Below, piece after piece: positions 1 to 7,159 of a DNA stretch of 11,144 nt. The stretch lies in NCBI GenBank assembly GCA_031281115.1, contig JAITFV010000235.1, positions 1 to 11,144 on the forward strand. The letters are read 5' to 3'. The notes beneath the pieces are model-generated. The model did not search any database and was not told where the DNA came from. It saw only the letters and a list, made by a program, of their open reading frames with translations. Within the stretch, counting starts at the first letter, position 1; every line of letters starts with the position of its first letter. Position numbers and translations under genes: made by a program. The DNA is from Oscillospiraceae bacterium. Its GTDB lineage: Bacteria; Bacillota; Clostridia; Oscillospirales; Ruminococcaceae.

Positions 1-15
1 TTCATTAAGTCCTTT
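1..15 (-). promoter_or_regulatory. Ribosome binding site and start codon of a gene running off the left edge
   Basis: On the minus strand an AAAGGA motif (15 to 10) is followed after 4 bases by ATG at 5 to 3. This looks like the start of another minus-strand gene downstream of the flavoprotein. Only five bases of the possible gene lie in the window, so nothing can be said of its product. The same AAAGG motif, in the same alignment, is the ribosome binding site of the lipoprotein gene at 9917-10477, where it also lies at the end of the ~80-bp repeat. Confidence 0.3.
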
Positions 16-90
16 CTTCACCAACGAAGAATGAAAACAACGTTTTCCCCGTTTCAGTCGTATTTTGTTTCAAACTTGTTTCCCTCCGAA
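11..90 (-). repeat. Dispersed ~80-bp repeat, copy A
   Basis: This stretch aligns without gaps to 10491-10570: I count 57 identical bases of 80, about 71 percent. The best blocks are at 11-20, 31-50 and 61-80. Both copies have the same orientation, and both end, in the minus direction, in an AAAGG ribosome binding site just before a minus-strand gene. Copy A lies wholly between genes, while copy B includes the last codons and stop of purN. A small hairpin, GAAAAC (33-38) and GTTTTC (42-47), sits in copy A; its counterpart in copy B is imperfect. The origin is unknown: it may be a mobile or dispersed intergenic repeat, or a remnant of a duplicated gene junction. Confidence 0.6.
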
Positions 91-118
91 TTTTCTGTTT
101 ACGGAATGCCGCTGCACT

Positions 119-1348
119 CTACAAAGCCGCTGCATACGCTGTTGAAAATGCAATTTGCAAGTTAAAGCCGCCTGTTAAAGCCGCCGTGTCTATAATTTCC
201 CCCGCAAAGTGCAAACCTTTCACTAACTTTGATTCCATAGTTTTAGGATTTATTTCTTTTACATCAATACCGCCGTCGGTAATCACCGCCTCCTCAATCG
301 GGCGCAGCCCCGCCGCAGTCAGCGAAAAGGCTTTAACAGCGGCGAGAAGCTGTTGTCTCTCAATGGCTGTGATTGCATTCACCTGTTTGTCAAATTGTAT
401 ATTTGCGGCAGATATAACAAAGGGTATAATGCTCTTCGGTAGCAGCGCGTTAAGTGCGTTGCTTATCTGTTTATTTTTGTTTTCTGCTAAATCGCGCAGA
501 AGCCGCGAATCTAATTTCTTCTCATCTAACGCAGGTTTTAAGTCAATGAAAATTCTGTAGAGTTCAATGCCTTCATCGCACCCTAAAAAGCAAGAGGCAG
601 TCAAGGCAAGCGGCCCGCTGATTCCGAAATGCGTGAAAAGCAGTTCGCCTTGTTCGGAATATATAGTTTTGTTCATATTTGCCGAGAAAAGTGAAAGTTT
701 CACGTTTTTTAAAGTCAGCCCCGACAACTCCGAAACATCCTCGCGTGTTTCAATCGGCACTAACGCCGCCTTAGGCTTTACAACAGTATGCCCGGTTTCG
801 GCGGCTAATTTATAGCCGTCGCCGGTTGAACCTGTTTTCGGGTAAGACAGCCCGCCTGTCGCCAAAATTAATTTTGGGGCATAATACGAGTTTTTTTCAC
901 ATTTTACGCCGATAAGAACGCCGTTCTCAACAATCAACGCCTTTGCACGGTCATTTATAATTTCAACGTCGAGTATATTTAACCTTGATTTCAACACACC
1001 GACAACTTCCGCAGCTGAGTCCGAAACAGGAAAAACCCTGTTACCGCGCTCGGTTTTAAGTTTTACGCCGAGGTTCTCAAAAAAGCTCATAACATCTGCG
1101 CTTGTGAAACGAGAGAGCGAGCTTTGCAGAAAGCGCGGATTAGTTTTTACGTTTCGCAGAATAGTTTCCGTGTCGGAATTGTTTGTAAGATTACAGCGAC
1201 CTTTTCCGGTGATTGACAGCTTGTGCAGAAGCTTACCGGTCTCAAGAATAAGCACCCGTGCGCCTTGCTCTGCTGCGATTACAGCCGCAAAGCAACCCGC
1301 CGCGCCGCCGCCGACTATAATTAAATCATTTTTGCGGATAGTTTTCAT
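119..1348 (-). CDS. BaiN/HI0933-family NAD(P)/FAD-dependent oxidoreductase
   Basis: A probable cytosolic flavoprotein of 409 residues, the usual length for the family. The N-terminus has the dinucleotide-binding motif DLIIVGGGAAG (residues 8-18), followed by the family signature ITGKGRCNLTN around residues 47-57. The C-terminus has the FAD-contacting stretch FAGEIIDTAALTGGFNLQ and ends soon after. Family members include BaiN, linked to bile-acid dehydroxylation, but most have no proven substrate, so the reaction cannot be assigned. The frame is open further upstream to a TTG at 1384, but that region is promoter DNA: the -10 element lies at 1361-1356. ATG at 1348 is the first start downstream of it. 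There is no Shine-Dalgarno motif and the ATG sits at the predicted +1, so the mRNA is probably leaderless. The gene is transcribed divergently from cellobiose phosphorylase. Confidence 0.9.
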   Translation of the reverse strand: MKTIRKNDLIIVGGGAAGCFAAVIAAEQGARVLILETGKLLHKLSITGKGRCNLTNNSDTETILRNVKTNPRFLQSSLSRFTSADVMSFFENLGVKLKTERGNRVFPVSDSAAEVVGVLKSRLNILDVEIINDRAKALIVENGVLIGVKCEKNSYYAPKLILATGGLSYPKTGSTGDGYKLAAETGHTVVKPKAALVPIETREDVSELSGLTLKNVKLSLFSANMNKTIYSEQGELLFTHFGISGPLALTASCFLGCDEGIELYRIFIDLKPALDEKKLDSRLLRDLAENKNKQISNALNALLPKSIIPFVISAANIQFDKQVNAITAIERQQLLAAVKAFSLTAAGLRPIEEAVITDGGIDVKEINPKTMESKLVKGLHFAGEIIDTAALTGGFNLQIAFSTAYAAAL

Positions 1349-1355
1349 ATTTAGC

Positions 1356-1384
1356 ATTATAACATAAATTTCTTGCACTTGCAA
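1356..1384 (-). promoter_or_regulatory. Sigma-A promoter for the flavoprotein gene
   Basis: On the minus strand TTGCAA (1384-1379), 17 bases, then TATAAT (1361-1356). The predicted start of transcription coincides with the ATG at 1348-1346 (GCTAAAT, then ATG, after the -10 box), which predicts a leaderless mRNA. Confidence 0.7.
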
Positions 1385-1401
1385 GAAATTTATGTTATAA
1401 T
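1373..1401 (+). promoter_or_regulatory. Sigma-A promoter for cellobiose phosphorylase
   Basis: The -35 box TTGCAC (1373-1378) is separated by 17 bases from a consensus -10 box TATAAT (1396-1401). Transcription would start near 1408, giving a leader of about 48 bases. The -35 box directly abuts the -35 box of the opposite-strand promoter, so two polymerases could hardly bind at once. Confidence 0.75.
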
Positions 1402-1435
1402 GAAAAGAACATAAAATAACAGTCTATAATAATGC

Positions 1436-1459
1436 AGAAAGGACATGGTAAAAATATGA
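1436..1459 (+). promoter_or_regulatory. Ribosome binding site with a 5-codon mini-ORF overlapping the cbp start
   Basis: AGAAAGGA (1436-1443) is followed by ATG GTA AAA ATA TGA (1445-1459), whose stop overlaps the cellobiose phosphorylase ATG (1456-1458) as ATGA. The Shine-Dalgarno motif is 12 bases from the main ATG, rather long, and only one base from the mini-ORF ATG, which is too close for normal initiation. The lipoprotein gene at 10477 has nearly the same arrangement. It may be a translational-coupling leader or just a conserved spacer. Confidence 0.4.
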
Positions 1460-3954
1460 AATACGGCTTTTTTGACGATGCAAACCGCGAATATGTCATA
1501 ACATCTCCGCGCACACCTTACCCGTGGATAAATTATCTCGGAAGCGAGGGGTTTTTCTCGCTTATCTCAAATACGGCGGGCGGCTACTGTTTCTATAAAG
1601 ATGCAAGACTGCGCAGGATTCTGCGTTACCGCTACAACAATGTGCCTATTGATATGGGGGGGAGATATTTTTACATAAAGGACGGCGATACGGTGTGGAA
1701 CCCCGGCTGGTCGCCGCTCAAAACCGAGCTTGACAGCTATGAGTGCCGTCACGGAATGGGTTACACCCGCATTACAGGCAGCAAAAATGACATCGAGGCC
1801 TCTGTGCTGTTCTTCGTGCCTGTCGGCTTAGACGCGGAAGTGCAGAAGCTGACGCTTAAAAACACAGGGACAAGCCCGAAGAAAATAAAGCTGTTCAGTT
1901 TTGTTGAATGGTGCTTGTGGGACGCGATGGACGACTCGTCGAACTTTCAGCGTAATTTTAGTATAGGTGAAGTTGAGATAGAGCGGGGAGCCGGCGGCGG
2001 TCTTTCTTCTGCTATTTATCACAAAACCGAATATAAAGAGCGCCGCGACCATTACGCATTTTATTCGGTGAACTCGCCTATTGACGGTTTCGATACCTGC
2101 CGCGATAAGTTTATCGGGCTGTACAACGGCTTTGATAAACCTGAAGCCGTGCTTGCCGGAAAAGCAACAGACAGCGTAGCCGACGGCTGGGCGCCGGTTG
2201 CCTCGCATTACATAGAAGTTGAGTTGGCGCCGGGCGAAAGCAGGGATTTTGTTTTCGTGCTCGGTTACATTGAAAACGAATTTTCTGAAAAATTCGCATT
2301 AGATTTGACGGCAGACGACAAAATATTAACCAGCGGCAATCGCCCGCAAAACATCGTGAATAAAAAGAAAGCGCACGAGCTTATTGCGAAGTGCGACACT
2401 TCCGAAAAAGCAGACATGCTGTTCGCGGAACTTCGTAAACACTGGGACGGGCTGCTCTCAATTTACACGGTCAATTCGCCTGATGAAAAACTCAATCGCA
2501 TGATTAACGTATGGAATCAATACCAGTGCATGGTGACATTTAATTTATCACGCTCGGCTTCATACTTTGAGTCGGGAATCGGGCGCGGAATGGGCTTCCG
2601 CGACTCCAATCAGGATATTTTGGGCTTTGTGCATCAGATTCCCTCACGTGCAAGGCAGCGCATATTAGACCTTGCTTCAACCATGCTCAGGGACGGCGGC
2701 GCCTATCACCAATATCAGCCGCTGACCAAAAAAGGCAACCATGAACTTGGCACCAACTTCAATGATGACCCGTTATGGATGATATTATCAACTGCTGCGT
2801 ATATCAAGGAAACAGGCGATGTAAGTATATTAGATGAAGTAATACCTTATGAAAATAACGACGAACTCGCGGCTTCTCTGCTTGACCATTTAAAACAAGC
2901 GTTTAACCACGTTATAACTAAAATCGGACCGCACGGGCTTCCTCTTATCGGACGTGCGGATTGGAACGACTGCTTGAATTTAAACTGTTTCTCGGCGACT
3001 TCCGGGCAATCTTTCCAGACAACGGAAGGCAAAGACGGGAAGGTCGCGGAAAGCGTAATGATAGCAACGATGTTCGCGTTCATAGGGCCTGAATACGTGA
3101 AAATGTGCAGAATTAAAGGCGACGAGGCAGAAGCCGCCCGTGCCGAAGCCGAGATTGAGAAAATGAACAAGCTCGTCCTCGAACACGGCTGGGACGGAGA
3201 ATGGTTCTTGCGCGCTTATGACGATTTCGGGCGTAAGCTTGGCTCTAAAGATAATCAAGAAGGCAAAATTTTCATAGAGCCGCAAGGCTTCGCGGTTATG
3301 GCGGATTTAGGCAAGGAATCGGGCTATCCGGAAAAAGTTCTTGACGCTGTAGATAAGTATTTAAATTCTGCTCACGGTCTGGTGCTTAACCACCCTGCCT
3401 TCACGCGCTATATAATAGAGTACGGCGAAATCTCGACCTATCCGCCGGGTTATAAGGAAAACGCAGGGGTTTTCTGCCATAACAACGCATGGTTGATTTG
3501 CGCGGCAGCGCATATGGGGCGCGGCGACAAGGCTTTCGAGTACTACTCTAAAATTGCACCTGCGTTCAGGGAGGACTTCTCTGAGCTTAACAAAACCGAG
3601 CCGTATGTTTACGCGCAGATGATTGCGGGCAAGGACGCACCAAGGCACGGCGAGAGCAAAAACTCATGGTTGACAGGAACGGCTGCGTGGAACTTTGCAG
3701 CGGCTTCGCAGTGGATTCTCGGCGTTCAGCCGGATTATGACGGGCTTATAATCGACCCGAGTATCCCAAAAGACTGGGATGGCTTTACGGCAACAAGAAC
3801 ATTCAGAGGTGCAAAATATAACATAACCGTGAAAAATCCGAATAAAGTCAGCAAGGGTGTGAAATCGCTTACTGTAGACGGCAAGGCGGTCGAGGGGAAT
3901 AAAATCCCTGTATTTGACGGCGGAGAGCATATGGTTGAGGTGGTTTTGGGATAG
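1456..3954 (+). CDS. cbp: Cellobiose phosphorylase (GH94)
   Basis: Cytosolic enzyme (EC 2.4.1.20) that splits cellobiose with phosphate into glucose 1-phosphate and glucose, saving ATP when cello-oligosaccharides are imported. The protein has 832 residues and no signal peptide. From memory it resembles the clostridial (C. thermocellum type) enzyme along its whole length, beginning with [16 protein letters not shown]. It has an N-terminal beta-sandwich, then an (alpha/alpha)6 barrel. The motif GFRDSNQD lies at 380-387 and [12 protein letters not shown] at 499-510; D505 is by motif position the general acid. H675 (CHNNAW) and T740-G741 (SWLTGTAAW) match the family's phosphate-binding residues in spacing. 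The chosen start lies behind AGAAAGGA; the in-frame ATG at 1432 lies upstream of that ribosome site. No transporter or cellulase gene is adjacent. A GH94 enzyme for another disaccharide is less likely, given the near-colinear match. Confidence 0.95.
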   Translation: MKYGFFDDANREYVITSPRTPYPWINYLGSEGFFSLISNTAGGYCFYKDARLRRILRYRYNNVPIDMGGRYFYIKDGDTVWNPGWSPLKTELDSYECRHGMGYTRITGSKNDIEASVLFFVPVGLDAEVQKLTLKNTGTSPKKIKLFSFVEWCLWDAMDDSSNFQRNFSIGEVEIERGAGGGLSSAIYHKTEYKERRDHYAFYSVNSPIDGFDTCRDKFIGLYNGFDKPEAVLAGKATDSVADGWAPVASHYIEVELAPGESRDFVFVLGYIENEFSEKFALDLTADDKILTSGNRPQNIVNKKKAHELIAKCDTSEKADMLFAELRKHWDGLLSIYTVNSPDEKLNRMINVWNQYQCMVTFNLSRSASYFESGIGRGMGFRDSNQDILGFVHQIPSRARQRILDLASTMLRDGGAYHQYQPLTKKGNHELGTNFNDDPLWMILSTAAYIKETGDVSILDEVIPYENNDELAASLLDHLKQAFNHVITKIGPHGLPLIGRADWNDCLNLNCFSATSGQSFQTTEGKDGKVAESVMIATMFAFIGPEYVKMCRIKGDEAEAARAEAEIEKMNKLVLEHGWDGEWFLRAYDDFGRKLGSKDNQEGKIFIEPQGFAVMADLGKESGYPEKVLDAVDKYLNSAHGLVLNHPAFTRYIIEYGEISTYPPGYKENAGVFCHNNAWLICAAAHMGRGDKAFEYYSKIAPAFREDFSELNKTEPYVYAQMIAGKDAPRHGESKNSWLTGTAAWNFAAASQWILGVQPDYDGLIIDPSIPKDWDGFTATRTFRGAKYNITVKNPNKVSKGVKSLTVDGKAVEGNKIPVFDGGEHMVEVVLG

Positions 3955-3985
3955 AGGCGGCGTGGCAATAAAAATACAAGTCAGA

Positions 3986-4006
3986 TGTCAAGTTTATTTC
4001 TTGGCA
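3986..4006 (+). other. Small hairpin downstream of cbp
   Basis: TGTCAAG (3986-3992) can pair with CTTGGCA (4000-4006), including one G-U pair, around a 7-base loop. No T-run follows, so alone it is a weak terminator candidate; it may protect the 3' end of the cbp mRNA. Confidence 0.25.
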
Positions 4007-4015
4007 ATTCCTAAA

Positions 4016-4063
4016 GAAGGGGCTTCCGCTACGCTCACGTAGCAGGAAACCCCTTTGATTTAA
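4016..4063. terminator. Bidirectional intrinsic terminator between cbp and htpG
   Basis: A long GC-rich stem pairs 4016-4033 with 4038-4056. It consists of GCTACG/CGTAGC at the top, TTCC/GGAA, and GGGG/CCCC with flanking AA/TT at the base, with one bulged A (4044), one C-A mismatch and a 4-base loop. T-rich sequence follows on both strands (TTTGATTT on plus; CTTCTTTAGG on minus). Its position between two converging genes fits termination in both directions. Confidence 0.65.
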
Positions 4064-4079
4064 GATTTTAGGGATAGCG

Positions 4080-4108
4080 CTGTTATCCATTTCTTAAATG
4101 GATAACAG
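4080..4108. repeat. 13-bp hairpin just past the htpG stop, containing copy 1 of a 22-bp direct repeat
   Basis: Arms 4080-4092 and 4096-4108 are perfectly complementary (13 bp) around CTT. It starts 6 bases after the htpG stop codon on the minus strand. There is no T-run, so it is not a typical terminator. Its right half (4090-4111) is exactly repeated at 6073-6094 in the htpG 5' leader, so htpG is bracketed by two copies. Confidence 0.7.
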
Positions 4109-4114
4109 TATAAA

Positions 4115-6040
4115 TTAAACGACTACACCTGTCATCAGCTCCGCGACCTGCCCTACAAACTCTGCGGGATTCTCAAGGCTGATTCCCTCAATCAGCATCG
4201 CCTGACTATACAAGATTTCCGCATAAGTTTTAAGCATTTCCTTATCGTTATCAAATAAAAACTGCAATTTGTCGCAAATCGCGTGATTGGCGTTGATTTC
4301 AAGGATTTTGTCTGCCTTTGCTTTCTTGTCGCCCGGCATTTGCGCGAGGACTTTTTCCATTTCCACCGACAACGCGCCCGCTCCCGAAACGCATACAGGC
4401 AGCGTTTTCAGCTTCTGCGAGAAACGCACGTCCTGAACTTTGTCTGCGAGCGCGTCTTTCATGAACTCGAAAAGCTCTTTATTATCTTTGTTTTTCTTCT
4501 TGATTTCTTCTTTTTCATCTTCTGTTTCAAGGTCTAAATCCGCGCTCTGCACCGACATAAACATCTTCTCGTTATAATTCACCAGCATTTGCAGACAGAA
4601 TTCGTCTACATGGTCGGTCAGGTACAGGATTTCGTAGCCCTTGTCTTTCACAGCCTCAACCTGCGGCAGCGAATTTATTCTCGTAATGCTCTCGCCTGAA
4701 GCAAAATAAATGCTCTTCTGCTCTTCTTTCATGCGGATAACATATTCCTCAAGTGTAACGTTTTTCTCCTCACTTGATGAATAGAACATCAGCAGGTCTT
4801 GCAAGCCTTCTTTCGCTTGACCATAGGTGTTATATATTCCGAATTTAATCTGCGCGCCGAATTCTTTCCAAAATTCCTCGTACTTGTCCCGCTCGTTCGC
4901 GAGCATCTTTTTGAGCTCATTTTTAATGCTGCGTTCAATACTTTTTGCAATGATTTTGAGCTGGCGGTCGTGCTGCAACATTTCGCGGGAGATATTGAGC
5001 GATAAGTCCTCGCTGTCAACCAAGCCCCGCGCAAAACTAAAGTAATCAGGGAGCAAATCCCCGCACTTCTCCATAATCATAACGCCGCTTGTGTAGAGCT
5101 GAAGCCCTTTTTCATATTCTTTTGTGTAGAAATCATAGGGCGGCTTTTTGGGTATGAAAATGAGTGCGCTGTAGGTCGCAGTACCCTCGGTCTTAGAATG
5201 AATCCGCGCAATCGGGTCAACGAAATCATGAAACTTGCTCTTGTAAAACTCGTTGTAATCCTCGTCCTTTAACTCCGACTTATTTTTCTTCCAAATCGGC
5301 ACCATGCTGTTGAGCGTTTGGATTTCTTTAAATTCTTCAAACTCATCGCTGTCCTCTTTTTTCTTTCGCTGAAGGCTTTCCGTTTTAATCGGATAGCGAA
5401 TATAATCCGAGTATTTTTTTACGATACTGCGGATTTTATATTCGAGCAGGAACTCCTCGTAGTTCTCATCGTCACCCGGAGCGTCGGGAGCGTCATTCCC
5501 CGCGGTTTCTTTAATATACAGCTTGATTTCCGTGCCGTGAGAATCCTTGTCGCAAGCTGTAATCGTATAACCGTCTGCGCCGGAAGAAGCCCAAAGAAAC
5601 GCCTCATCAGAGCCATAAAATTTTGAGCGAACCTCCACTTTTGAAGCCACCATAAACGCCGAGTAAAAACCAACACCGAACTGCCCGATTACGCTCATAT
5701 CTTCGTCGGAAGAAAGCGCCTCTTTGTTATCCGCGCTGAACTGTAAGGTTCCGCTCTTCGCAATCACGCCGAGGTTGGATTCAAGCTCATCTTTAGTCAT
5801 GCCGATGCCGTTGTCGGTAATTGTCAGCGTGTGATTCTCGCTGTCAGCATTGATGAAAATTTCAAAGTTAGCCCGCGATAAACCGAGATTCTCGGTCATA
5901 GATTTAAAATACAGCTTGTCCATCGCATCGCTCGCGTTGGAAATAAGCTCGCGCAGAAAAATCTCCTTATGCGTGTAGATTGAGTTAATCATCAGTTCCA
6001 AAAGCCGTTTTGACTCTGCTTTGAATTGTTTCTTCGCCAA
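4115..6040 (-). CDS. htpG: HtpG, bacterial Hsp90 chaperone
   Basis: Cytosolic ATP-dependent homodimeric chaperone of 641 residues. The N-terminal GHKL ATPase domain shows [12 protein letters not shown] (28-39, with the ATP/Mg-binding Asn), DNGIGM (76-81) and [14 protein letters not shown] (119-132). The middle domain carries the client/catalytic-loop region ([13 protein letters not shown]), and the C-terminal dimerisation domain lacks the eukaryotic MEEVD tail, as expected. Start choice: an ATG at 6049 directly abuts the AAAGGA motif (6054-6049) with no spacing, whereas TTG at 6040 lies 8 bases from it and yields [14 protein letters not shown], the usual HtpG N-terminus. I therefore call the TTG start. 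A perfect CIRCE element overlaps the transcription start, so HrcA repression and heat induction are expected. It lies downstream of the cyclophilin gene on the same strand but has its own promoter. Confidence 0.97.
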   Translation of the reverse strand: MAKKQFKAESKRLLELMINSIYTHKEIFLRELISNASDAMDKLYFKSMTENLGLSRANFEIFINADSENHTLTITDNGIGMTKDELESNLGVIAKSGTLQFSADNKEALSSDEDMSVIGQFGVGFYSAFMVASKVEVRSKFYGSDEAFLWASSGADGYTITACDKDSHGTEIKLYIKETAGNDAPDAPGDDENYEEFLLEYKIRSIVKKYSDYIRYPIKTESLQRKKKEDSDEFEEFKEIQTLNSMVPIWKKNKSELKDEDYNEFYKSKFHDFVDPIARIHSKTEGTATYSALIFIPKKPPYDFYTKEYEKGLQLYTSGVMIMEKCGDLLPDYFSFARGLVDSEDLSLNISREMLQHDRQLKIIAKSIERSIKNELKKMLANERDKYEEFWKEFGAQIKFGIYNTYGQAKEGLQDLLMFYSSSEEKNVTLEEYVIRMKEEQKSIYFASGESITRINSLPQVEAVKDKGYEILYLTDHVDEFCLQMLVNYNEKMFMSVQSADLDLETEDEKEEIKKKNKDNKELFEFMKDALADKVQDVRFSQKLKTLPVCVSGAGALSVEMEKVLAQMPGDKKAKADKILEINANHAICDKLQFLFDNDKEMLKTYAEILYSQAMLIEGISLENPAEFVGQVAELMTGVVV

Positions 6041-6072
6041 TGTAATCATCCTTTCAATTGTCTTTATACCCG

Positions 6073-6094
6073 TTTCTTAAATGGATAACAGTAT
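6073..6094 (-). repeat. Copy 2 of the 22-bp direct repeat, in the htpG 5' leader
   Basis: Identical over 22 bases to 4090-4111 (begins TTTCTTAAATGGATAACAGT). It lies between CIRCE and the ribosome binding site, so it is transcribed. With the preceding TTATACCCG it can still form an imperfect hairpin, a degraded version of the perfect one beyond the htpG stop. Confidence 0.75.
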
Positions 6095-6120
6095 TAGCAC
6101 TCGCGTTGTATGAGTGCTAA
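6094..6120. promoter_or_regulatory. CIRCE operator (HrcA binding site) of htpG
   Basis: TTAGCACTC-N9-GAGTGCTAA is an exact match to the CIRCE consensus. It begins 5 bases downstream of the htpG -10 box on the minus strand, so it covers the transcription start, the classical position for HrcA repression. In the mRNA it can also form a 9-bp stem. No hrcA gene lies in the window. Confidence 0.97.
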
Positions 6121-6125
6121 TTATA

Positions 6126-6153
6126 ATTATAACTATTTTTTTTAGTTTGTCAA
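6126..6153 (-). promoter_or_regulatory. Sigma-A promoter of htpG
   Basis: On the minus strand a consensus -35 TTGACA (6153-6148), 16 bases, then a consensus -10 TATAAT (6131-6126). The -35 box starts 3 bases after the stop codon of the cyclophilin gene, and no terminator separates them. Such a strong promoter fits a gene held down by a repressor. Confidence 0.9.
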
Positions 6154-6156
6154 GCC

Positions 6157-7014
6157 CTAATCTAAACTTGTTTTTACAATTATCCACTCGATGATAATCT
6201 CCTGAGTAGGTTTGCTGATTTCGCCCATGCCGTTGTTAGCTACTTCAACCGCAGATATAGCGTCAATAACATCAAAACCGTCTATTGTATATCCAAAAAC
6301 AGTATAGCCGCCGTCAAGGAACGGTACGCCACCGGTCTCCGCATATTTCTCTCTGATGTGCTCGGGTGTGTCAATAAGTTCCATGATTTCGGCAATCGCG
6401 TTATTAACAACATCCTCGCCGTACTCTTCCGAATACATTACTACATTATCCATAATATCGTCAAGTTCCATCCGGTACATTAACAATGTATTCTCAAAAG
6501 CGTTCGTATCCTTGCTGTTCACGATATAAAACGAATCGCTCCCGAAACCGAGTTGGTTTGCCGCAAGGCAGAACGCACCGTAATAATGCCGTGCGTCGGG
6601 GTGCGTTTCGGTAAAGACGCCCTCAACTGTCGGGTCGCCGCCGCCCTGCCCGTCAAACGAGCCGCCTTGAATCATGAAGTCTGCTATTACGCGGTGAAAG
6701 TTTCTGCCCGTATAAAAGCCGCTGCGCACATTCTCGACAAAACGCTCGACAGTGTTCGGAGCATATTCGGGGTGCAGACGGACTGTGATTTCGCCAAAGT
6801 CACGAACACTTATAATCGCGTAATTCGCCGCGCCCGGGTCGCTCTCCGGAATTTCAACATCTGCGGGATTTTCCGGAGTTTCAAAGTTTGGGGGTTCGCC
6901 GTTGCCGGGAAATTCGCCGTTCGTGTCATTTTCGCCGGCTTTTTCGGCACAGCCGGCAAAGACGAGTAAGCCGAGGGATAAAACCAAAATTGCAGTTAGT
7001 AATTTTTTTGCCAT
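6157..7014 (-). CDS. Cyclophilin-type peptidyl-prolyl isomerase lipoprotein
   Basis: A 285-residue lipoprotein, expected to be anchored on the outer face of the membrane and to speed proline isomerisation in secreted proteins (EC 5.2.1.8). The signal peptide ends in the lipobox VFAGC with the acylated cysteine at C22. Residues 23-60 are an Asn/Pro/Glu-rich linker. The cyclophilin fold runs from about 64 to 280, with GEITVRLHPEYAPNTVERF (74-92), FHRVI (106-110, catalytic R108) and FMIQGG (113-118). The normally conserved SQFFI reads DSFYI (160-164), so the usual active-site Gln and second Phe are changed. A mostly acidic, probably helical insertion of about 60 residues (170-230) precedes LDGGYTVFG. 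AAAGGAG lies 9 bases before the ATG. Family assignment is firm; catalytic strength is uncertain. Confidence 0.92.
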   Translation of the reverse strand: MAKKLLTAILVLSLGLLVFAGCAEKAGENDTNGEFPGNGEPPNFETPENPADVEIPESDPGAANYAIISVRDFGEITVRLHPEYAPNTVERFVENVRSGFYTGRNFHRVIADFMIQGGSFDGQGGGDPTVEGVFTETHPDARHYYGAFCLAANQLGFGSDSFYIVNSKDTNAFENTLLMYRMELDDIMDNVVMYSEEYGEDVVNNAIAEIMELIDTPEHIREKYAETGGVPFLDGGYTVFGYTIDGFDVIDAISAVEVANNGMGEISKPTQEIIIEWIIVKTSLD

Positions 7015-7040
7015 CGTAATGTTCTCCTTTATTGTTATAA

Positions 7041-7046
7041 ATTATA
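7041..7046 (-). promoter_or_regulatory. Probable -10 box of the cyclophilin gene
   Basis: TATAAT on the minus strand, 26 bases before the start codon's upstream edge, with no good -35 hexamer at the expected distance. Plausible by position only. Confidence 0.4.
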
Positions 7047-7050
7047 GCCA

Positions 7051-7148
7051 ATTGCGAAACATATTTTTTGCGTTCGGGCATGAAAACCCGAACCTACATA
7101 TTGCGAAAACATATCACTCACATCAATATATTGTAAGGGTGCCGCACC
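7051..7148. repeat. Composite intergenic repeat with hairpins
   Basis: Two near-identical blocks, ATTGCGAAACATAT (7051-7064) and ATTGCGAAAACATAT (7100-7114), flank a hairpin of GTTCGGG (7072-7078) and CCCGAAC (7087-7093) with an 8-base loop. Further right, GGTGC-C-GCACC (7138-7148) is a second short palindrome, preceded by TTGTAAGG. The layout resembles the short GC-rich hairpin repeats scattered between genes in many Clostridia. No coding capacity is seen. No T-run follows either stem, so neither is a convincing terminator for the XRE gene. Confidence 0.6.
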
Positions 7149-7159
7149 GATTAAATTAT

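Larger units (their letters stand above)
1355..1402. repeat. Perfect 48-bp inverted repeat containing a divergent promoter pair
   Basis: Bases 1355-1377 are the exact reverse complement of 1380-1402: 23-bp arms around a 2-base centre (CT, 1378-1379). The core reads TTTCTTGCA-CT-TGCAAGAAA. Each outer end carries a TATAAT box. Both predicted transcription starts (about 1349 and 1408) lie outside the repeat, so neither transcript made from these promoters would contain it. It is therefore a DNA-level element (symmetrical promoter, operator, or possible cruciform) rather than an RNA hairpin or terminator. Confidence 0.9.

Noticed and set aside
186..1367. Plus-strand open frames opposite the flavoprotein gene
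   Set aside because: They lie wholly antisense to a well-recognised gene, have no ribosome sites or family-like sequence, and are shadows of codon bias.
1349..1384. N-terminal extension of the flavoprotein to a TTG at 1384
   Set aside because: The extension is encoded by the promoter palindrome itself, upstream of the predicted transcription start.
1355..1402. The 48-bp palindrome as a transcription terminator
   Set aside because: It lies between divergent gene starts, is AT-rich with no T-run after the stem, and carries promoter boxes with correct spacing on both strands.
4283..5626. Plus-strand open frames opposite htpG
   Set aside because: Antisense to a fully recognised Hsp90 with no start signals; low-complexity Phe/Leu-rich translations typical of reversed acidic or lysine-rich codons.
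6553..6969. A 138-residue plus-strand open frame opposite the cyclophilin
   Set aside because: Entirely antisense to a gene with a clear lipobox and cyclophilin motifs; no ribosome binding site or promoter in front of it.
7072..7093. GTTCGGG/CCCGAAC hairpin as terminator of the XRE gene
   Set aside because: No T-run follows on the minus strand and it is flanked by direct repeats, fitting an intergenic repeat better.
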